Shown here: positions 1 to 9,902 of the stretch, in pieces | Layout: each line of letters starts with the position of its first letter | Numbering within the stretch: the stretch's first letter is position 1 | Assembly: GCA_037693485.1 (NCBI GenBank) | Contig: CM075346.1 | Coordinates: forward strand, 59,887,001-59,951,000 | Direction of reading: 5' to 3' | From: Kitagawia praeruptora | Taxonomy: Eukaryota > Streptophyta > Magnoliopsida > Apiales > Apiaceae | DNA: 64,000 nucleotides | The notes under the pieces: model-generated | Seen by the model: the letters and a program-made list of their open reading frames with translations, nothing else | What the model was told of the DNA's origin: nothing | Database searches by the model: none | Position numbers and translations under genes: made by a program

Positions 1-141
1 AACGTCCAAACACCGCTCACATTGCTGAGGCTGTTGAATACCACCTTGGTTGCTCCAGCACTGATACGTCTCATGTGCGCCCGCACATAGCTCACAAACA
101 CTAGCCACCTGCTGAACTCCATAGTAAGATAGAAAATCCAT
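1..141 (-). CDS. Start of gag-like ORF of the Athila/Tat-like element (partial)
   Basis: From the ATG at 141-139 the minus strand is open for 47 codons to the window edge. About 20 residues in there is a compact Cys/His cluster, CELCAGAHETYQC, spaced like the small zinc-finger motif near the start of Athila/Tat gag proteins. The ATG lies about 135 bases after the PBS, a normal leader length. The rest of the protein is outside the window, so whether it is intact cannot be judged. Confidence 0.5.
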   Translation of the reverse strand, partial: MDFLSYYGVQQVASVCELCAGAHETYQCWSNQGGIQQPQQCERCLDV

Positions 142-275
142 CTTCAACGTCAACGCTCTTTGACAAGTACCTGAAACACCAACGAACTACAAGATAGATA
201 AGAAAAAGCAATCCGAGTCAGTGAACTCTAACGACCACTATTGACAAGCACATAAACCAAAAATAAAACACCGAT

Positions 276-295
276 GATCCCCGGCAGCGGCGCCA
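276..295 (-). other. Primer-binding site, tRNA-Asp type
   Basis: The plus strand reads GATCCCCGGCAGCGGCGCCA, nearly identical to the 3' end of plant tRNA-Asp including CCA. The minus strand is therefore the complementary minus-strand-synthesis primer site. It starts six bases inside the LTR end at 302. This fixes the element's orientation and its broad lineage. Confidence 0.8.
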
Positions 296-301
296 AAAAC
301 T

Positions 302-1850
302 TGTTTGCACTAAATCACGCAAGCGTACATGGTCACAAGTAATATATAAATAAGTCAAGTTCGTTCTCACAGAGATCTGGTTTAGGTTTCAATTCAATTA
401 ATGTACCTATGCAACAATGTATGATTTTTATTCACTGCTAAGACAATTAACAAATTTGAGGGTTGATTAACTACGATTAACTAAAAAAACAAATTAACAA
501 ACTAAGAATTAATTAACTAATGAGAATTTAAATCAAATTACTTCTGCAAGAGAAAGCATGGAATCCTAACTTCATTAAATACTTTGCTTAGATCTGACGC
601 CTTTAATCACTATATGCAATGGTTATGATATCTGATCAGACAACACGAAACAAGTACACGCTACCTCTCAGTATACGAATACCAAACTAAAAATACATCC
701 ACAAAAGAGATAGAAGATGAATAGACACCAATTATGCTTAGACCCTATATCTCTATAAGATTTGAAAACATAACGGTTGAAGAACAAGTTGTCTATTATG
801 ATCACATAGGGCAGCATAATATCTCCATTTACGCTACAAATCATGATGTTAAAACATCAACCTATCCTATGCTAGCATGGCAAGTTCTAAATCTCAAGAT
901 CCACTCTCGCTTCACAAGAGATTAACAAATTAGATGTTCATGACGCATCTATCAATTAAGCATAACCATACGAGGATATCAGATATACATCACACACAGA
1001 TCTGTAAAGCATCAAGATACTAAAGCTCCATAAATAAATCCGTTAGAATCCCATGACAACGATTAGTTCATAATTGAACCTCTCGTCATTATGGGATCTG
1101 ATGAAACCATGAAAAAAACAAAGTATGAAAAGATACAAATAAAACTAAGTAATTGATATGTAAAGCTTCTCTCCTAATGATGATGATTACAAGGGTTGGA
1201 TGTGTTTATATAGGCTCTAGACATCTTGCCCAACAAGAAAATACCAAATCAGAATTATAATAGAAGTATGTTTCCTAAACTGATTCTGATTTAAAGGGAA
1301 ATTCGCAGCTGTCTTTTCTTCAGTAATTCTGGAACGTTCCAGCTGCAATTGGGCCTCTTGACCAATTTAGAATGATAGAGAATCTCGTTATCTTCGCGTG
1401 GACAGCTTACGGGCCTCAAACGGACTTCTAGAACTCAAGATATGGCCAAAATAGTAAAAATTGTAATTTTTTAGCACCGCGCGCGTGCAACCTGCGCCCA
1501 TCAGTCTGTTTGTCACGCAACCTGCGCCCACCACGCGCAATCTGCTCATGCAACACCTGTCCCATATTGTAGAAAATCTCCTAAGCTTCGCGTGGGCAGT
1601 AAGATCGCTGAAAATGGACTTATAGAACTCCAGATATGGCCAAAACAGTGTAAGCTGCGCAGCCTTCCCAGAAAATCCGAATTTTAATCAATTTAATCTC
1701 CAAAAACGATAGAAGCATCCACCTTAATCAACAATCTTGCAGACCTGTACAACTAAGCAAAATACATCAAAACTACAAGAAACTTGAGTCCAAGACAATC
1801 AATTTAAGCCGATATGGAACGCTCCAAGTGGATATAAACTCCACTTATCA
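302..1850 (-). repeat. 5' LTR of the Athila/Tat-like element
   Basis: A 1549-bp segment bounded by TG and CA on the minus strand: it starts TGATAAGTGGAG (rc of 1839-1850) and ends TGCAAACA before the PBS. It contains a duplicated ~76-bp unit (about 1375-1451 and 1570-1645), and GCAACCTGCGCCCA occurs twice between (near 1487 and 1518). A 63-codon plus-strand ORF at 734-925 has no recognisable content and I treat it as chance. The second LTR is outside the window, so the ends rest on the PBS and on the break in the neighbouring copia frame. Confidence 0.7.
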
Positions 1851-2362
1851 GGCATGCCTCTCACTAACTCTCTTTTGACTAGAGAATTAATGGATTTGAA
1901 GTTCAGGTGTGATAATTTCTTATGCCACAGCCAACAATCTTCATTTGATGCTTTTGAGTAAAAGCAACAAATTTTTTCCTTGTTTGAAGAGTCCATGTTG
2001 GCTACAAACAGGCTTCCTTTCCTTACTCCAGACAGAGCAAAATCACCAGTCTTCTTGTGGGTGATCAAACATTCATCTTTGTCAAAATCCACTTTAAATC
2101 CTCTATCAGTAAGCTGACCAACACTTAGCAGATTATGCTTGAGTCCCTTGACTAGTGCTACATCTTCAATGATGACATTACCAACTTTCAGCTTGCCATA
2201 TCCCAATGTGTTACCCATGCTGTCATCTCCAAAAGCAACCATTGGGCCACCCTTCTCCTCATACTGTGATAGCAGGGCCATATCACCAGTCATATGATTT
2301 GAGCATCCACTGTCCAAAATCCACATGACCTTCTTTTCACTTTCTTTGCCCTGCAAACACAA
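1851..2362 (-). pseudogene. Copia pol N-terminus: aspartic protease and GAG-pre-integrase (truncated)
   Basis: The frame opens just after the gag stop, shifted (-1 equivalent) from gag. It carries the retropepsin active-site motif WILDSGCSNHMTGD, the flap-region strand VAFGDDS, and then a GAG-pre-integrase segment (LWHKKLSHLNFKSI). Past residue ~172 the frame runs into the gypsy LTR and ends at 1799 with unrelated residues. Integrase, RT and RNase H are absent. Gag and pol in different frames is known in Sireviruses, so the offset itself need not be damage. Confidence 0.75.
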
Positions 2363-2367
2363 AGGTA

Positions 2368-4875
2368 TTACTTATCCTTTGGTACCCAAACATCTTTGGG
2401 TCCATGTGACTTAGAAACAGTTTTATCATAAACAACATGCTTATCAACTTTCTTGATGTTAGTCTTCTTGTCACTGTTAAAAGTCTTAGAACCTGAGGTT
2501 TCAGACTTAGGTGACAGAGGTACCATCCTAGCTTTAGGAGAACTTGAAGACTTTGGCCTTGTGTAGTGTGTGTGAGAATTGTGACTGATACAACCATCAA
2601 TGAATTGCCTTCTCAAATTGAAACAACTAGTCATAACATTCATATTGCATGGCATACAGTCAAATTTGTCACAAAATGGAGCATCTCTATGTCTTAGAGG
2701 CACAGAACAATCATAGAAAGGTTTGGGCACACTACCAACAGGTTTCTTGCATGCATGAGTTAAATGATTGGTACTGAAACAATTCTGACAAGTCTTTCTA
2801 GGGGCATTAGGCATATAAGCATAGTTGTTATCTTTGTTAATCCCTAACTTGCCATTTCTGTTCTGTTTCTTCTTAGTCACTTTCTTCTCAGATTCATTCT
2901 TCCCAGCTGAAATAAACTTAACAAACTTCTTAGGTCTTGACCTATCACCTACTGGCTCCTTGGCTTTTGACTTGACACTCTCACTCTTAGAGGATGCTTG
3001 TTGTTCACTGGATTGTGCCTCATCCTCATCATTCAACATTTGCTTGATGAGTAAGGTATCCTCATCAATTTCAAATGTTGATTCTTTAAAAATTGGAGTC
3101 TCGACCTTTTTCAAAATGTGAGGCACTTCCACCTGAACAACTATTTCATCTTCAATGACAGCATAGCCTTTCCTCTGTTTAAGAGTGTCATAGTCAAGTG
3201 CAATGGCAGCCTTGGGTTTAGCTTGAATTTTCTCACAGTAGGATTGCACTAGACCAGATGATTTCTTAAAAGCTTTCAGTTTGAATTCATTTTCAGCTAG
3301 TTCATCCCTAAGAGCCTTTTCCACTTGACTAGCACATAGAACCTTATTCTGCAGATATTCAACTTCTTTCTTAAGGTTTTCTACTTGCATAGCAGTTAGC
3401 TCAAGTTCCTCATTCTTTTTTATTAACATTTCATTTCTAGTAGACAGTTTAGCAATCTCCTCATTAGCAGCAGTCATACTAGTATGAATATTAAACATTT
3501 CAACATATAGTTGTTCAATCAAACATTTGTACTCAGAAACAGACATGTCTATGGTAGTGAGAGATGGTACCTGAGAGTCTGATGAAGATGTGTCATCCTT
3601 GGAATTGGCCATCAAGGCATAGTTACAAAATTCTTGCTCTTCTCCATCACTATCAGAATCATCCCAACACTTCCCTTCAGCTATGTAGGCCTTACCTTGT
3701 GTCTGCTTTCTCAGAAGGGCCTCATACTTAGCTTCAAGCTTTAGAAACTCTTTATCCTTCTTTTTAGGCTTCATGCATTCACTAGCAAAATGCCCTAGGT
3801 CATTGCATCTATAACACCTTACAGATGACCTATCCACATGGCTGGTTTTAAATTTATTCTTGTTTGGTTTCACAGGTGCCTTGCTTTTGTTGAATGAATG
3901 GTTTTGGGTTTTAGGTTTGAAGGGTTGGTTCCTCTTGAATCTGATGTTTGGAAATTTTCTGGCCATGAAAGCATATGAAGTGTTTTCCATTCCATCTAGT
4001 TCTTCAAGAGTATAGAACTCTTCCTCCTCCTTCTCCTCAGCAGGTTCACTTACCTCAGCTTCAGTTTCTTCATCATCTACTACCTCCTCTATCCTTAGCT
4101 GGCTTGTAGATGCTTCTAGGTCTTGGATAGATTTGTTGACAATCAAGTCACATGATGTGTTTATAATTCTGCCTTGGTTGGCTTGGATAGCCCTTTTCTG
4201 AAGCAACTCAAGCTCATGAGTTTTTAAAACCCCATAGAGCACATCATATGTGATTTTGTTCAAATCTCTTTCCCTTAGAGAAATGACCCTTTGCTCTAGA
4301 TGATTTGGTGAAGATAGCATAAACTTCATGTTCAACTCCTTGGTGCTGTATACCTTGCCATTCATCTGCAACTCAGTAACTAGCTTATGAAATCTCTCAA
4401 ACATCTCAGTGATGCTTTCCTTGGGTTGTGCCATGAAAGCTTCATACTGTGTGACCAGTATCAGTTTCTTGTTTTCCTTGACCTCATCAGTTCCTTCACA
4501 TAGAACCTCAATATGATCCCACATCTCTTTAGCAAATGTACATGATGCAATGTTTGCAAACATTGACATATCCATGGAATCAATAATTAGCAACATGAGA
4601 TGACTGTCAAGAGCAACCATCTCCTTTTCTGATTCTGTCCATTTGGATGGTTCCTTGGCCACATAAGATCTTGGAATAGTTGTGGTTCTAATAGTCTTTT
4701 CAGGTATCTCCTGTTGTGGAACAAAGGGACCATTATTGAGAATGTCAGGATACAAAGGATGAGAGGCTTTGATGAACAACATCATCTTTATCTTCCAGAG
4801 GTTGTAATTTTCTTTGTCAAACTTAGGGACTTTCACCGTTCCTGTGGTCTTTGGTGTATTCGAACTCATGATCAT
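2368..4875 (-). CDS. Sirevirus-like gag (capsid/nucleocapsid) polyprotein
   Basis: About 835 codons from the ATG at 4875-4873 (a second ATG follows at 4869) to the stop at 2370-2368. The frame stays open further upstream, but that part lies in PBS and LTR, so the start just inside the PBS is preferred. Domains in order: an N-terminal copia gag segment (NYNLWKIKMMLF) and UBN2-like region; an acidic stretch; a basic stretch ending in the CCHC knuckle CYRCNDLGHFASEC; a coiled coil (LKKEVEYLQNKV); a second knuckle-like motif CQNCFSTNHLTHAC; and a basic C-terminus. A long gag with coiled coil and extra knuckle fits Sireviruses. The frame has no internal stop, unusual among the elements here. Confidence 0.8.
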   Translation of the reverse strand: MIMSSNTPKTTGTVKVPKFDKENYNLWKIKMMLFIKASHPLYPDILNNGPFVPQQEIPEKTIRTTTIPRSYVAKEPSKWTESEKEMVALDSHLMLLIIDSMDMSMFANIASCTFAKEMWDHIEVLCEGTDEVKENKKLILVTQYEAFMAQPKESITEMFERFHKLVTELQMNGKVYSTKELNMKFMLSSPNHLEQRVISLRERDLNKITYDVLYGVLKTHELELLQKRAIQANQGRIINTSCDLIVNKSIQDLEASTSQLRIEEVVDDEETEAEVSEPAEEKEEEEFYTLEELDGMENTSYAFMARKFPNIRFKRNQPFKPKTQNHSFNKSKAPVKPNKNKFKTSHVDRSSVRCYRCNDLGHFASECMKPKKKDKEFLKLEAKYEALLRKQTQGKAYIAEGKCWDDSDSDGEEQEFCNYALMANSKDDTSSSDSQVPSLTTIDMSVSEYKCLIEQLYVEMFNIHTSMTAANEEIAKLSTRNEMLIKKNEELELTAMQVENLKKEVEYLQNKVLCASQVEKALRDELAENEFKLKAFKKSSGLVQSYCEKIQAKPKAAIALDYDTLKQRKGYAVIEDEIVVQVEVPHILKKVETPIFKESTFEIDEDTLLIKQMLNDEDEAQSSEQQASSKSESVKSKAKEPVGDRSRPKKFVKFISAGKNESEKKVTKKKQNRNGKLGINKDNNYAYMPNAPRKTCQNCFSTNHLTHACKKPVGSVPKPFYDCSVPLRHRDAPFCDKFDCMPCNMNVMTSCFNLRRQFIDGCISHNSHTHYTRPKSSSSPKARMVPLSPKSETSGSKTFNSDKKTNIKKVDKHVVYDKTVSKSHGPKDVWVPKDK

Positions 4876-4900
4876 TTTTCTGTTTTTGAATAAACAGCCC

Positions 4901-4912
4901 GCTCTGATACCA
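4901..4912 (-). other. Primer-binding site, initiator tRNA-Met type
   Basis: The minus strand reads TGGTATCAGAGC, the classic plant copia PBS complementary to the 3' end of initiator tRNA-Met. It lies two bases inside the LTR end at 4915 and so fixes the LTR boundary and element orientation. Confidence 0.9.
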
Positions 4913-4914
4913 CT

Positions 4915-6215
4915 TGTTGAGTATTGAATACAGTAAAAGAATACAGAGGGGGGGTGAATGGATTCTTGAACTTTTCTTCGTTCTTGAATCTGTGTAGCAG
5001 ATAAGTGTCTGTGTGTGCAAATATGCAGGTGCAGATAAAGAATGACACAAGACACAATATCACTTTACTCTAATATATTATTAGATAAAGGTTGCTACAA
5101 TCTGTGAATACAAATGGTAGTATTCTCAGCTTCGTTTTTCTCAGAGAGATATATCTTACAATGTATGAAAAACTTTTCTTCTGCTAAAGAAGTGAGATTG
5201 TATTCTTATAGAACATGAATACAACTCGGTTACTACAAATAAGGTTACAGGATAAATTACTTTCTTGTATGTCTATCCTTTTTGAGTAAGCATCCAAACG
5301 GCTACAGATTTGACTTTACAAAGTTCTGTTCAGATCCACTTCTTTAGCTCTTTGTCTCTTCTATATCTCTCCAAGCTTCCTTGTAGGCTTTCCAGAGCAC
5401 GTTATAAATTGTGGTCCATAAAGTGCATTGGCTTGTTGAAGGTTTCAGACTTGTACAATTTCTTCAGTATTTTGTCTCCAAGAATGTATTCGAGAAGTGG
5501 CTAAGTGATTGATTCGAGAACTAGGATTAGATAACTCTGAGTTCTCGAATACTGTCTGATTGACATATCGAATCACTTCTCGAATAATGCTTTTCTCCAG
5601 GATTCCTTGAGTTATCGAATAGAACACTTGACTTGTCGAATCCTTGAGATATCGAATTAAACACTTGACTTGTCGAATCCTTGAGATATCGAATAGCTTT
5701 CTGAGTCCTTGAGATATCGAATGGAACTTTGACTTGTTGACTCTTTGAGAACTCGAATACCACTTTGACTTGTTGACTTCTTGAGTTCTCGAATAGAGTA
5801 TTTAGACATGTCGAATCTCTGAGATATCGAATGAGATATCGAACAGTTCATTCAGAGATATCGAACAGTGTCTTCTTAGATATCGAATCTCTGACTTCTC
5901 GAACGCTTGACTTCTCGAATAGACAAAGATACTTCTCGAATTGGTACTTAGGCAAATTCTTCATTTCTTCAAATCCCAACTGTGATTATTTGACAGTCTT
6001 TATCTTCTTGCTTGAGGCATGAACCTTGGAACTTCTTTCAAGCATTATTCTTGACTATATAAGTACAGTTACACAACTAGGATTTGATGCCTCTTACAAG
6101 TAGAGACTCTACAACTAGAGGTTCCCTCAGTTAAGAGGTCATGTAAGTAATGCAAAGCATTACAAACAATTAGGCTTGTTATTAGATGTAAACATGCATG
6201 CCTCTGTGACTAACA
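4915..6215 (-). repeat. 5' LTR of Sirevirus-like copy 1
   Basis: 1301 bp. On the minus strand it begins TGTTAGTCACAGAGGC (rc of 6200-6215) and ends ATACTCAACA just before the PBS. Near its 3' end is a C-rich stretch (rc of GGGGGGGTGAATGG at 4948) as in other Sirevirus LTRs. Its centre carries a short-motif array (5535-5945, listed separately). The partner LTR would lie left of the window. Confidence 0.75.
5505..5950 (-). repeat. Array of degenerate ~15-30-bp repeats with TCGAAT core inside LTR
   Basis: Roughly eighteen TCGAA(T/C) cores occur in about 430 bp, in two main flavours on the plus strand: GAGATATCGAAT and TTCTCGAAT/CTTGTCGAAT. Spacing is irregular and unit sequences vary, so this is not a clean satellite. 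Several units are partly palindromic (GATATC). Several short ORFs cross it and are repeat artefacts. Confidence 0.75.
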
Positions 6216-6328
6216 TTCTCTCCTCCATCTCATTGTTGGCAACTTTTATTACAAATCTACTTCAATAGTTGGCAACTTTAAAAGTTGCTAATGTGGTCCC
6301 ATACATAAATTTTATTTTATCTTATAAA
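6216..6328. other. Interval between LTR and Helitron; possible left half of a split MITE
   Basis: Contains GTTGGCAACTTT twice and CATCTC. Related words in inverted orientation lie beyond the Helitron (GGAGATG near 9004, AAGTTGCCAAC near 8901). It may be one end of a small TIR element into which the Helitron inserted. No gene is seen. Confidence 0.3.
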
Positions 6329-7215
6329 TCTATACTATTATATAAAAGCCGAAACATTAAAAGTTTGGTTGGTTGGTTGGTTGGTACCTATTGATTTTAC
6401 TTATTTACCCTTACTTAATTACAGATAAAATCCTTTTTATATTTTATCTAACTAAAATTTTTGCTTTACTAATCAATTTCCTTTTTCAGGTTAAACATGT
6501 TACCTTTTATTTTATTTTTAATAACTAAGCAGTTTCCTTTTTCAGGTAAAATAAAATATCTTTTTCATTTTATCTAATTAAAAAGCATATTATAATTACT
6601 ATTAACTAATTAATTTATTTTTTCATTCAAATTATCTTTTCTCTAACTAAAATATCTCTTTTTCCAATTATATCACGGGTTAGCTTTTAAAAATCTTCTT
6701 TTATATTTTATTTAACTAATATTTTTACTTTACTAATCAATCTACTTTTTCAGGTTAAACATGTTACTTTTTTTTAATAACTAAGCAGTTTTCTTTTTCA
6801 GGTTAAATATAATATCTTTTATATTTTATCTAATTAAAAAACAAATTATAATTACTGTTAACTAATAAATTAAATTTTAATCTTTTCTCTTTTCTCTAAC
6901 TAAATATTTTTTCCCCAATTATATCACGGGTTACCTTTTTCAGCCAAAACAAGTTACCTTTTTTATTTTCTCTAACTAAAACCTCTATTTTTCAAATTAT
7001 ATCACGGACGATTCTATTTAATAAAAATAAAATCATAATATTATAATGCTATTAATTAACCGTTTACCTTTTGAGCTAAAAATATATCATCTTTTTATTT
7101 TTTTCTAATTAAATTCCATTTTTTAGAAATATCATGGGCAAAATTAATTTCTCATTTTCTAAAAATATTACCAGCAATTTTATTTAGTAAAATAATAATT
7201 AAACTATAATTACTA

Positions 7216-7460
7216 CTCCCTCTGTCCCATGTAATTATTTACATTTGGTGACCAATTTCCGGCACGAATTTTAAGGTGCATTTTAAGGATAGTTCTATAA
7301 CTTATTTTTGATATTTTCTTATTTTGTATAAAAATAGAACAATCCTATTTTTATACAAAAAAAAAAGAAGAAAATATCAAAAATAAATTATAGAACTATC
7401 CTTAAAATGCATATCAGATACGCATTTTTTTATGTAAAGAAATAGATGGGTCGGAGGGAG
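7216..7460. mobile_element. Stowaway-type MITE
   Basis: 245 bp bounded by CTCCCTCTGTCCC and its inverse GGTCGGAGGGAG, with TA on both sides (7214-7215 and 7461-7462). The interior folds back on itself around TGTATAAAAATAGAACAATC. TA duplication and CTCCCTCYGTCC ends are the Stowaway (Tc1/mariner) signature. It is related to the element at 35094-35341. Confidence 0.9.
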
Positions 7461-7871
7461 TATAAACTAATCAATTATCTTTTTCACCTAAAGTATGTCA
7501 CCTTCTAATTTTCACGTTATCTTTTTCTATTTTTTCAAACTAAAATATCTCTTTTTCCAATTATATCACGGACGGTTCTATTTAATAAAATTAAATAATA
7601 ATATTATAATACTAACATTAACCGATTATCCTTTTTAACTAAAACATATCATCTTTTTCCTATATTATCTAACTAAAATTCCTCTTTAGAAATATCACGG
7701 GCAACATTAATTTCTCTTTTTCTAAAAACATTACGAGCTTATAAACTAATCAATTAGCCTTTTCATCTAAAATATATTACCTTTTTAATTTTCTCTAACT
7801 AAATTCTCTCTTTTTCCAATTATATCACGGGCAATCTATTTAATAAAACAAAATAATAATTTTATAATTAC

Positions 7872-8199
7872 CAGTGTTCTAAAAATCGGCCTAGGCGGCC
7901 GATTAATCGGCGCCTAGGCGCTAGGCGGCCGTTAAACGCCTAAAATTTGTAAAAATCGGCCATTAGGCATTTTTTGATTAGGCGGTGCCTAGGCGGTCCT
8001 AGGCGGCGCCTAGGGCGCCTAGGCGGTCCTAGGCGGAATTAGGCGGTTTAAAATATATTTTTAAATATTAAAATTAAATAATATAAAAAATAATATTTTA
8101 ATACATTTGATTAATGTTCCGATTAATCGCCGCCTAGCCGATTAATCGCTAGAAGGTAGTCTCACCGCCTAGACCCGCCTAGCGATTTTTACAACATTG
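7872..8199. mobile_element. hAT-type MITE rich in CCTAGGCGG words
   Basis: 328 bp with imperfect TIRs CAGTGTTCTAAAAATCG and, inverted, CAATGTTGTAAAAATCG. A perfect 8-bp direct repeat ATAATTAC flanks it (7864-7871 and 8200-8207), the TSD length of hAT transposons. The interior is dominated by CCTAGGCGG / CCGCCTAGG words, so it is GC-rich against the AT-rich Helitron around it. Confidence 0.9.
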
Positions 8200-8439
8200 A
8201 TAATTACTAATAAATAACTTATTACCTTTTCTACTAAAACCTATCACATTTTTTATATTTTTTTTTACTAAAATCATTCCTTTTCTAGAAATATCACAGA
8301 TAACATTTATATAATTATGATCATCATCTCATTTAAATATTTAAACCTCCAAAATTTGAGAAAATGACCAAAATGCCTATTTTTCACAAGTTTTTGCCCA
8401 AAATACTGATTTTGAAAAAAATGGCCCGAAATACCGACG

Positions 8440-8705
8440 GGATACGGAGAATCGCCCTCCGTGTTAGGGTGTTGCGGAACACCGTGTACCGTATTATGCA
8501 TGATACGGAGCTGCGTCCTCCGTGTTAGCATGATACGGTGGACTGTGCACCGTGTTATATGGGTGCGCAGCACTGTCACGGAATACCGTCCACCGTATCA
8601 TGCCCTGTTACGGAACACGGAGCTCCGTATCATGCCCTGTTACGGAACACGCAGCTCCGCAACACACCCCCTATCACGGTACACGATGTACCGTGTCCCA
8701 TCAGT
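8440..8705. repeat. GC-rich palindrome-rich module near the Helitron 3' end
   Basis: Repeated CCGTRT/ATACGG words, a perfect 12-bp palindrome ACGGAGCTCCGT at 8617-8628, and a 33-bp direct duplication (copies near 8596 and 8629). Overlapping short ORFs on both strands look like by-products. Composition is far more GC-rich than its surroundings. Function unknown. Confidence 0.6.
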
Positions 8706-8820
8706 AAAAAGGGCCATTCAGTTTCCCAGGTGATTATTTTGGGCCACCACCCATTAAAATTAATAAAAAATTTAATATAATATTAAAAAAATTCCGTGCA
8801 TCGCACGGATTTTAAGCTAG

Positions 8821-9090
8821 TACATTTAAAATATGGGAAATATAAAAAAAAATAAAGTTACATAAATTTTTGGGGAATTGTATGTGTTTTAATTAAATGG
8901 GAAGTTGCCAACTTTTGGCAATTTTGGTTGGTAACATTAATACTTCAATAGGTGGGCAATCAAGAGTCCCATGCCACTTGGTAACCTCTTGGCAACTCCT
9001 ATTGGAGATGCTATTAGATCTAATGATTCTGATTTTTTACTATTTATTATATATTAAAAAATTTCATGTATCGCACGGGTCATAAGCTAG
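8821..9090 (+). mobile_element. Possible second, decayed Helitron 3' end and MITE remnant
   Basis: At 9065-9090 the sequence TGTATCGCACGGGTCATAAG followed by CTAG and then T resembles the Helitron end at 8820, but the hairpin stem is degraded. Upstream (8898-9018) are GTTGCCAAC words and CTCCTATTGGAGATG that match, inverted, words left of the Helitron. No 5' end was found, so this may be a truncated Helitron or unrelated. Confidence 0.35.
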
Positions 9091-9272
9091 TAACGTCTTA
9101 ATAATCCTAATTGAAAATCTGTCCCCACGAAAAAGTTGTCAGAAATACTGGTCCTGCCTCCTGCGCTTATTGTATGTGTGCCCTTTTGGTTGATTTGATG
9201 AGAAGATAATTTGCATTGATACGCTCGTTCACAATTGTTTAAATCGAACACATTTATACATCATTTATTAAT

Positions 9273-9902
9273 TAGGGCTGTCAAAAAAATTCGAAAAATC
9301 TGATATCTAACCGAAAAATTCGATACCGAATTCGAAAAAAACGGATAATATCCGTATCAAAAGAAAACGGATATTATTCGTATCCGAAAATAGCGGATAC
9401 GGATATAATCACATCCGTATTCGAAATATACGATATCTGAAAATTTATAAATATATATATATATATATATATATTTACTTTTTAGAATATAAAAATTATA
9501 ATTAATAATATATTATTTATAATATATTATTTATGTATTAAAATGTAATTATTTAATTCATTAATAAGTGAAGATATTATTTAAGTATTTAATTCATTAA
9601 TAATATAATAATTATTTAATATTTATAATATATTATTTATGTATTAAAAATTGTTATTTTTAAATTTTTTTAAATGATTCGAATATTTGGATTTTCGGAG
9701 ATATTCGAATTTTTAGAAAAATCTCAAAAATCGGATATTCGGATTCGGATATTATCCGTATCCGGATAATATCTGTCGGATTCGAATTCGGATATAATTT
9801 TCTAATATCCGTCGGATTCGGATTCGGATAGTGATTTCGGATTTCGGATTCGGATTCGGATATAGGCAGATCCGTATCCGAAATATCTGTTTGACAACCC
9901 TA
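9273..9902. mobile_element. Foldback MITE with CGGATAT repeats
   Basis: 630 bp with inverted ends TAGGGCTGTCAAA and, at the right, TTTGACAACCCTA. Both arms are built from permutations of TCGGATATCCG/CGGATTCGGATA, so most of the element can fold on itself. An (AT)n microsatellite lies at about 9448-9472. The ends resemble hAT-like MITEs, but I see no clean 8-bp TSD. Confidence 0.6.

Larger units (their letters stand above)
1..1850 (-). mobile_element. Athila/Tat-like Ty3/gypsy retrotransposon, partial (5' LTR and gag start)
   Basis: Seen: on the minus strand an LTR (302-1850) is followed by a primer-binding site matching the 3' end of plant tRNA-Asp, a short leader, and an ORF that leaves the window at base 1. 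Family knowledge: tRNA-Asp priming is typical of the Athila/Tat/Ogre group of Ty3/gypsy. The LTR outer end joins directly to the pol frame of the Sirevirus-like element to its right, so this is a later insertion into that element. The 5 bases after the LTR are GGCAT; the matching TSD copy would lie left of the window. Clade beyond Athila/Tat is not resolved. Confidence 0.75.
1851..6215 (-). mobile_element. Sirevirus-like Ty1/copia retrotransposon, truncated (copy 1)
   Basis: Minus-strand order: LTR (6215-4915), iMet-type PBS, long gag with coiled coil and zinc knuckles, then protease and GAG-pre-integrase in another frame, ending abruptly at 1851 where the gypsy LTR starts. The ~1.3-kb LTR, an LTR end rich in CCCCCCC, the long gag and the protease motif WILDSGCSNHMTGD are Sirevirus-like traits. 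Integrase, RT and RNase H would continue beyond the nested gypsy element, left of the window. Confidence 0.75.
6329..8820 (+). mobile_element. Non-autonomous Helitron
   Basis: The 5' end TCTATACTATTATATAAAAG follows an A, and the 3' end finishes CTAG before a T, the A-T insertion rule of Helitrons. About ten bases before CTAG is the hairpin CCGTGC-ATC-GCACGG, the usual 3' stop structure. The 2492-bp body has no Rep/helicase coding. It holds diverged repeats around the phrase CCAATTATATCACGG (near 6664, 6915, 7556, 7815), two MITEs (7216-7460, 7872-8199) and a GC-rich palindromic block (about 8440-8700). No TSD is expected for Helitrons. Confidence 0.8.

Noticed and set aside
734..925. 63-codon ORF in the Athila/Tat-like LTR
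   Set aside because: No motif, lies within the LTR on the strand opposite to the element, short enough for chance.
2361..2368. A 21-nt intron between gag and pol of Sirevirus copy 1 (GTAATACC...TTTGCAG)
   Set aside because: Far too short to be spliced; a gag/pol frame offset is the simpler explanation.
5505..5950. CRISPR-like or satellite array
   Set aside because: Repeats are degenerate, irregularly spaced and lie inside a plant LTR.
8307..8780. Overlapping ~80-90-codon ORFs on both strands
   Set aside because: They follow the palindromic GC-rich repeat block and change content with each repeat unit.
9445..9475. (AT)n run as a regulatory site
   Set aside because: Ordinary microsatellite inside a MITE.
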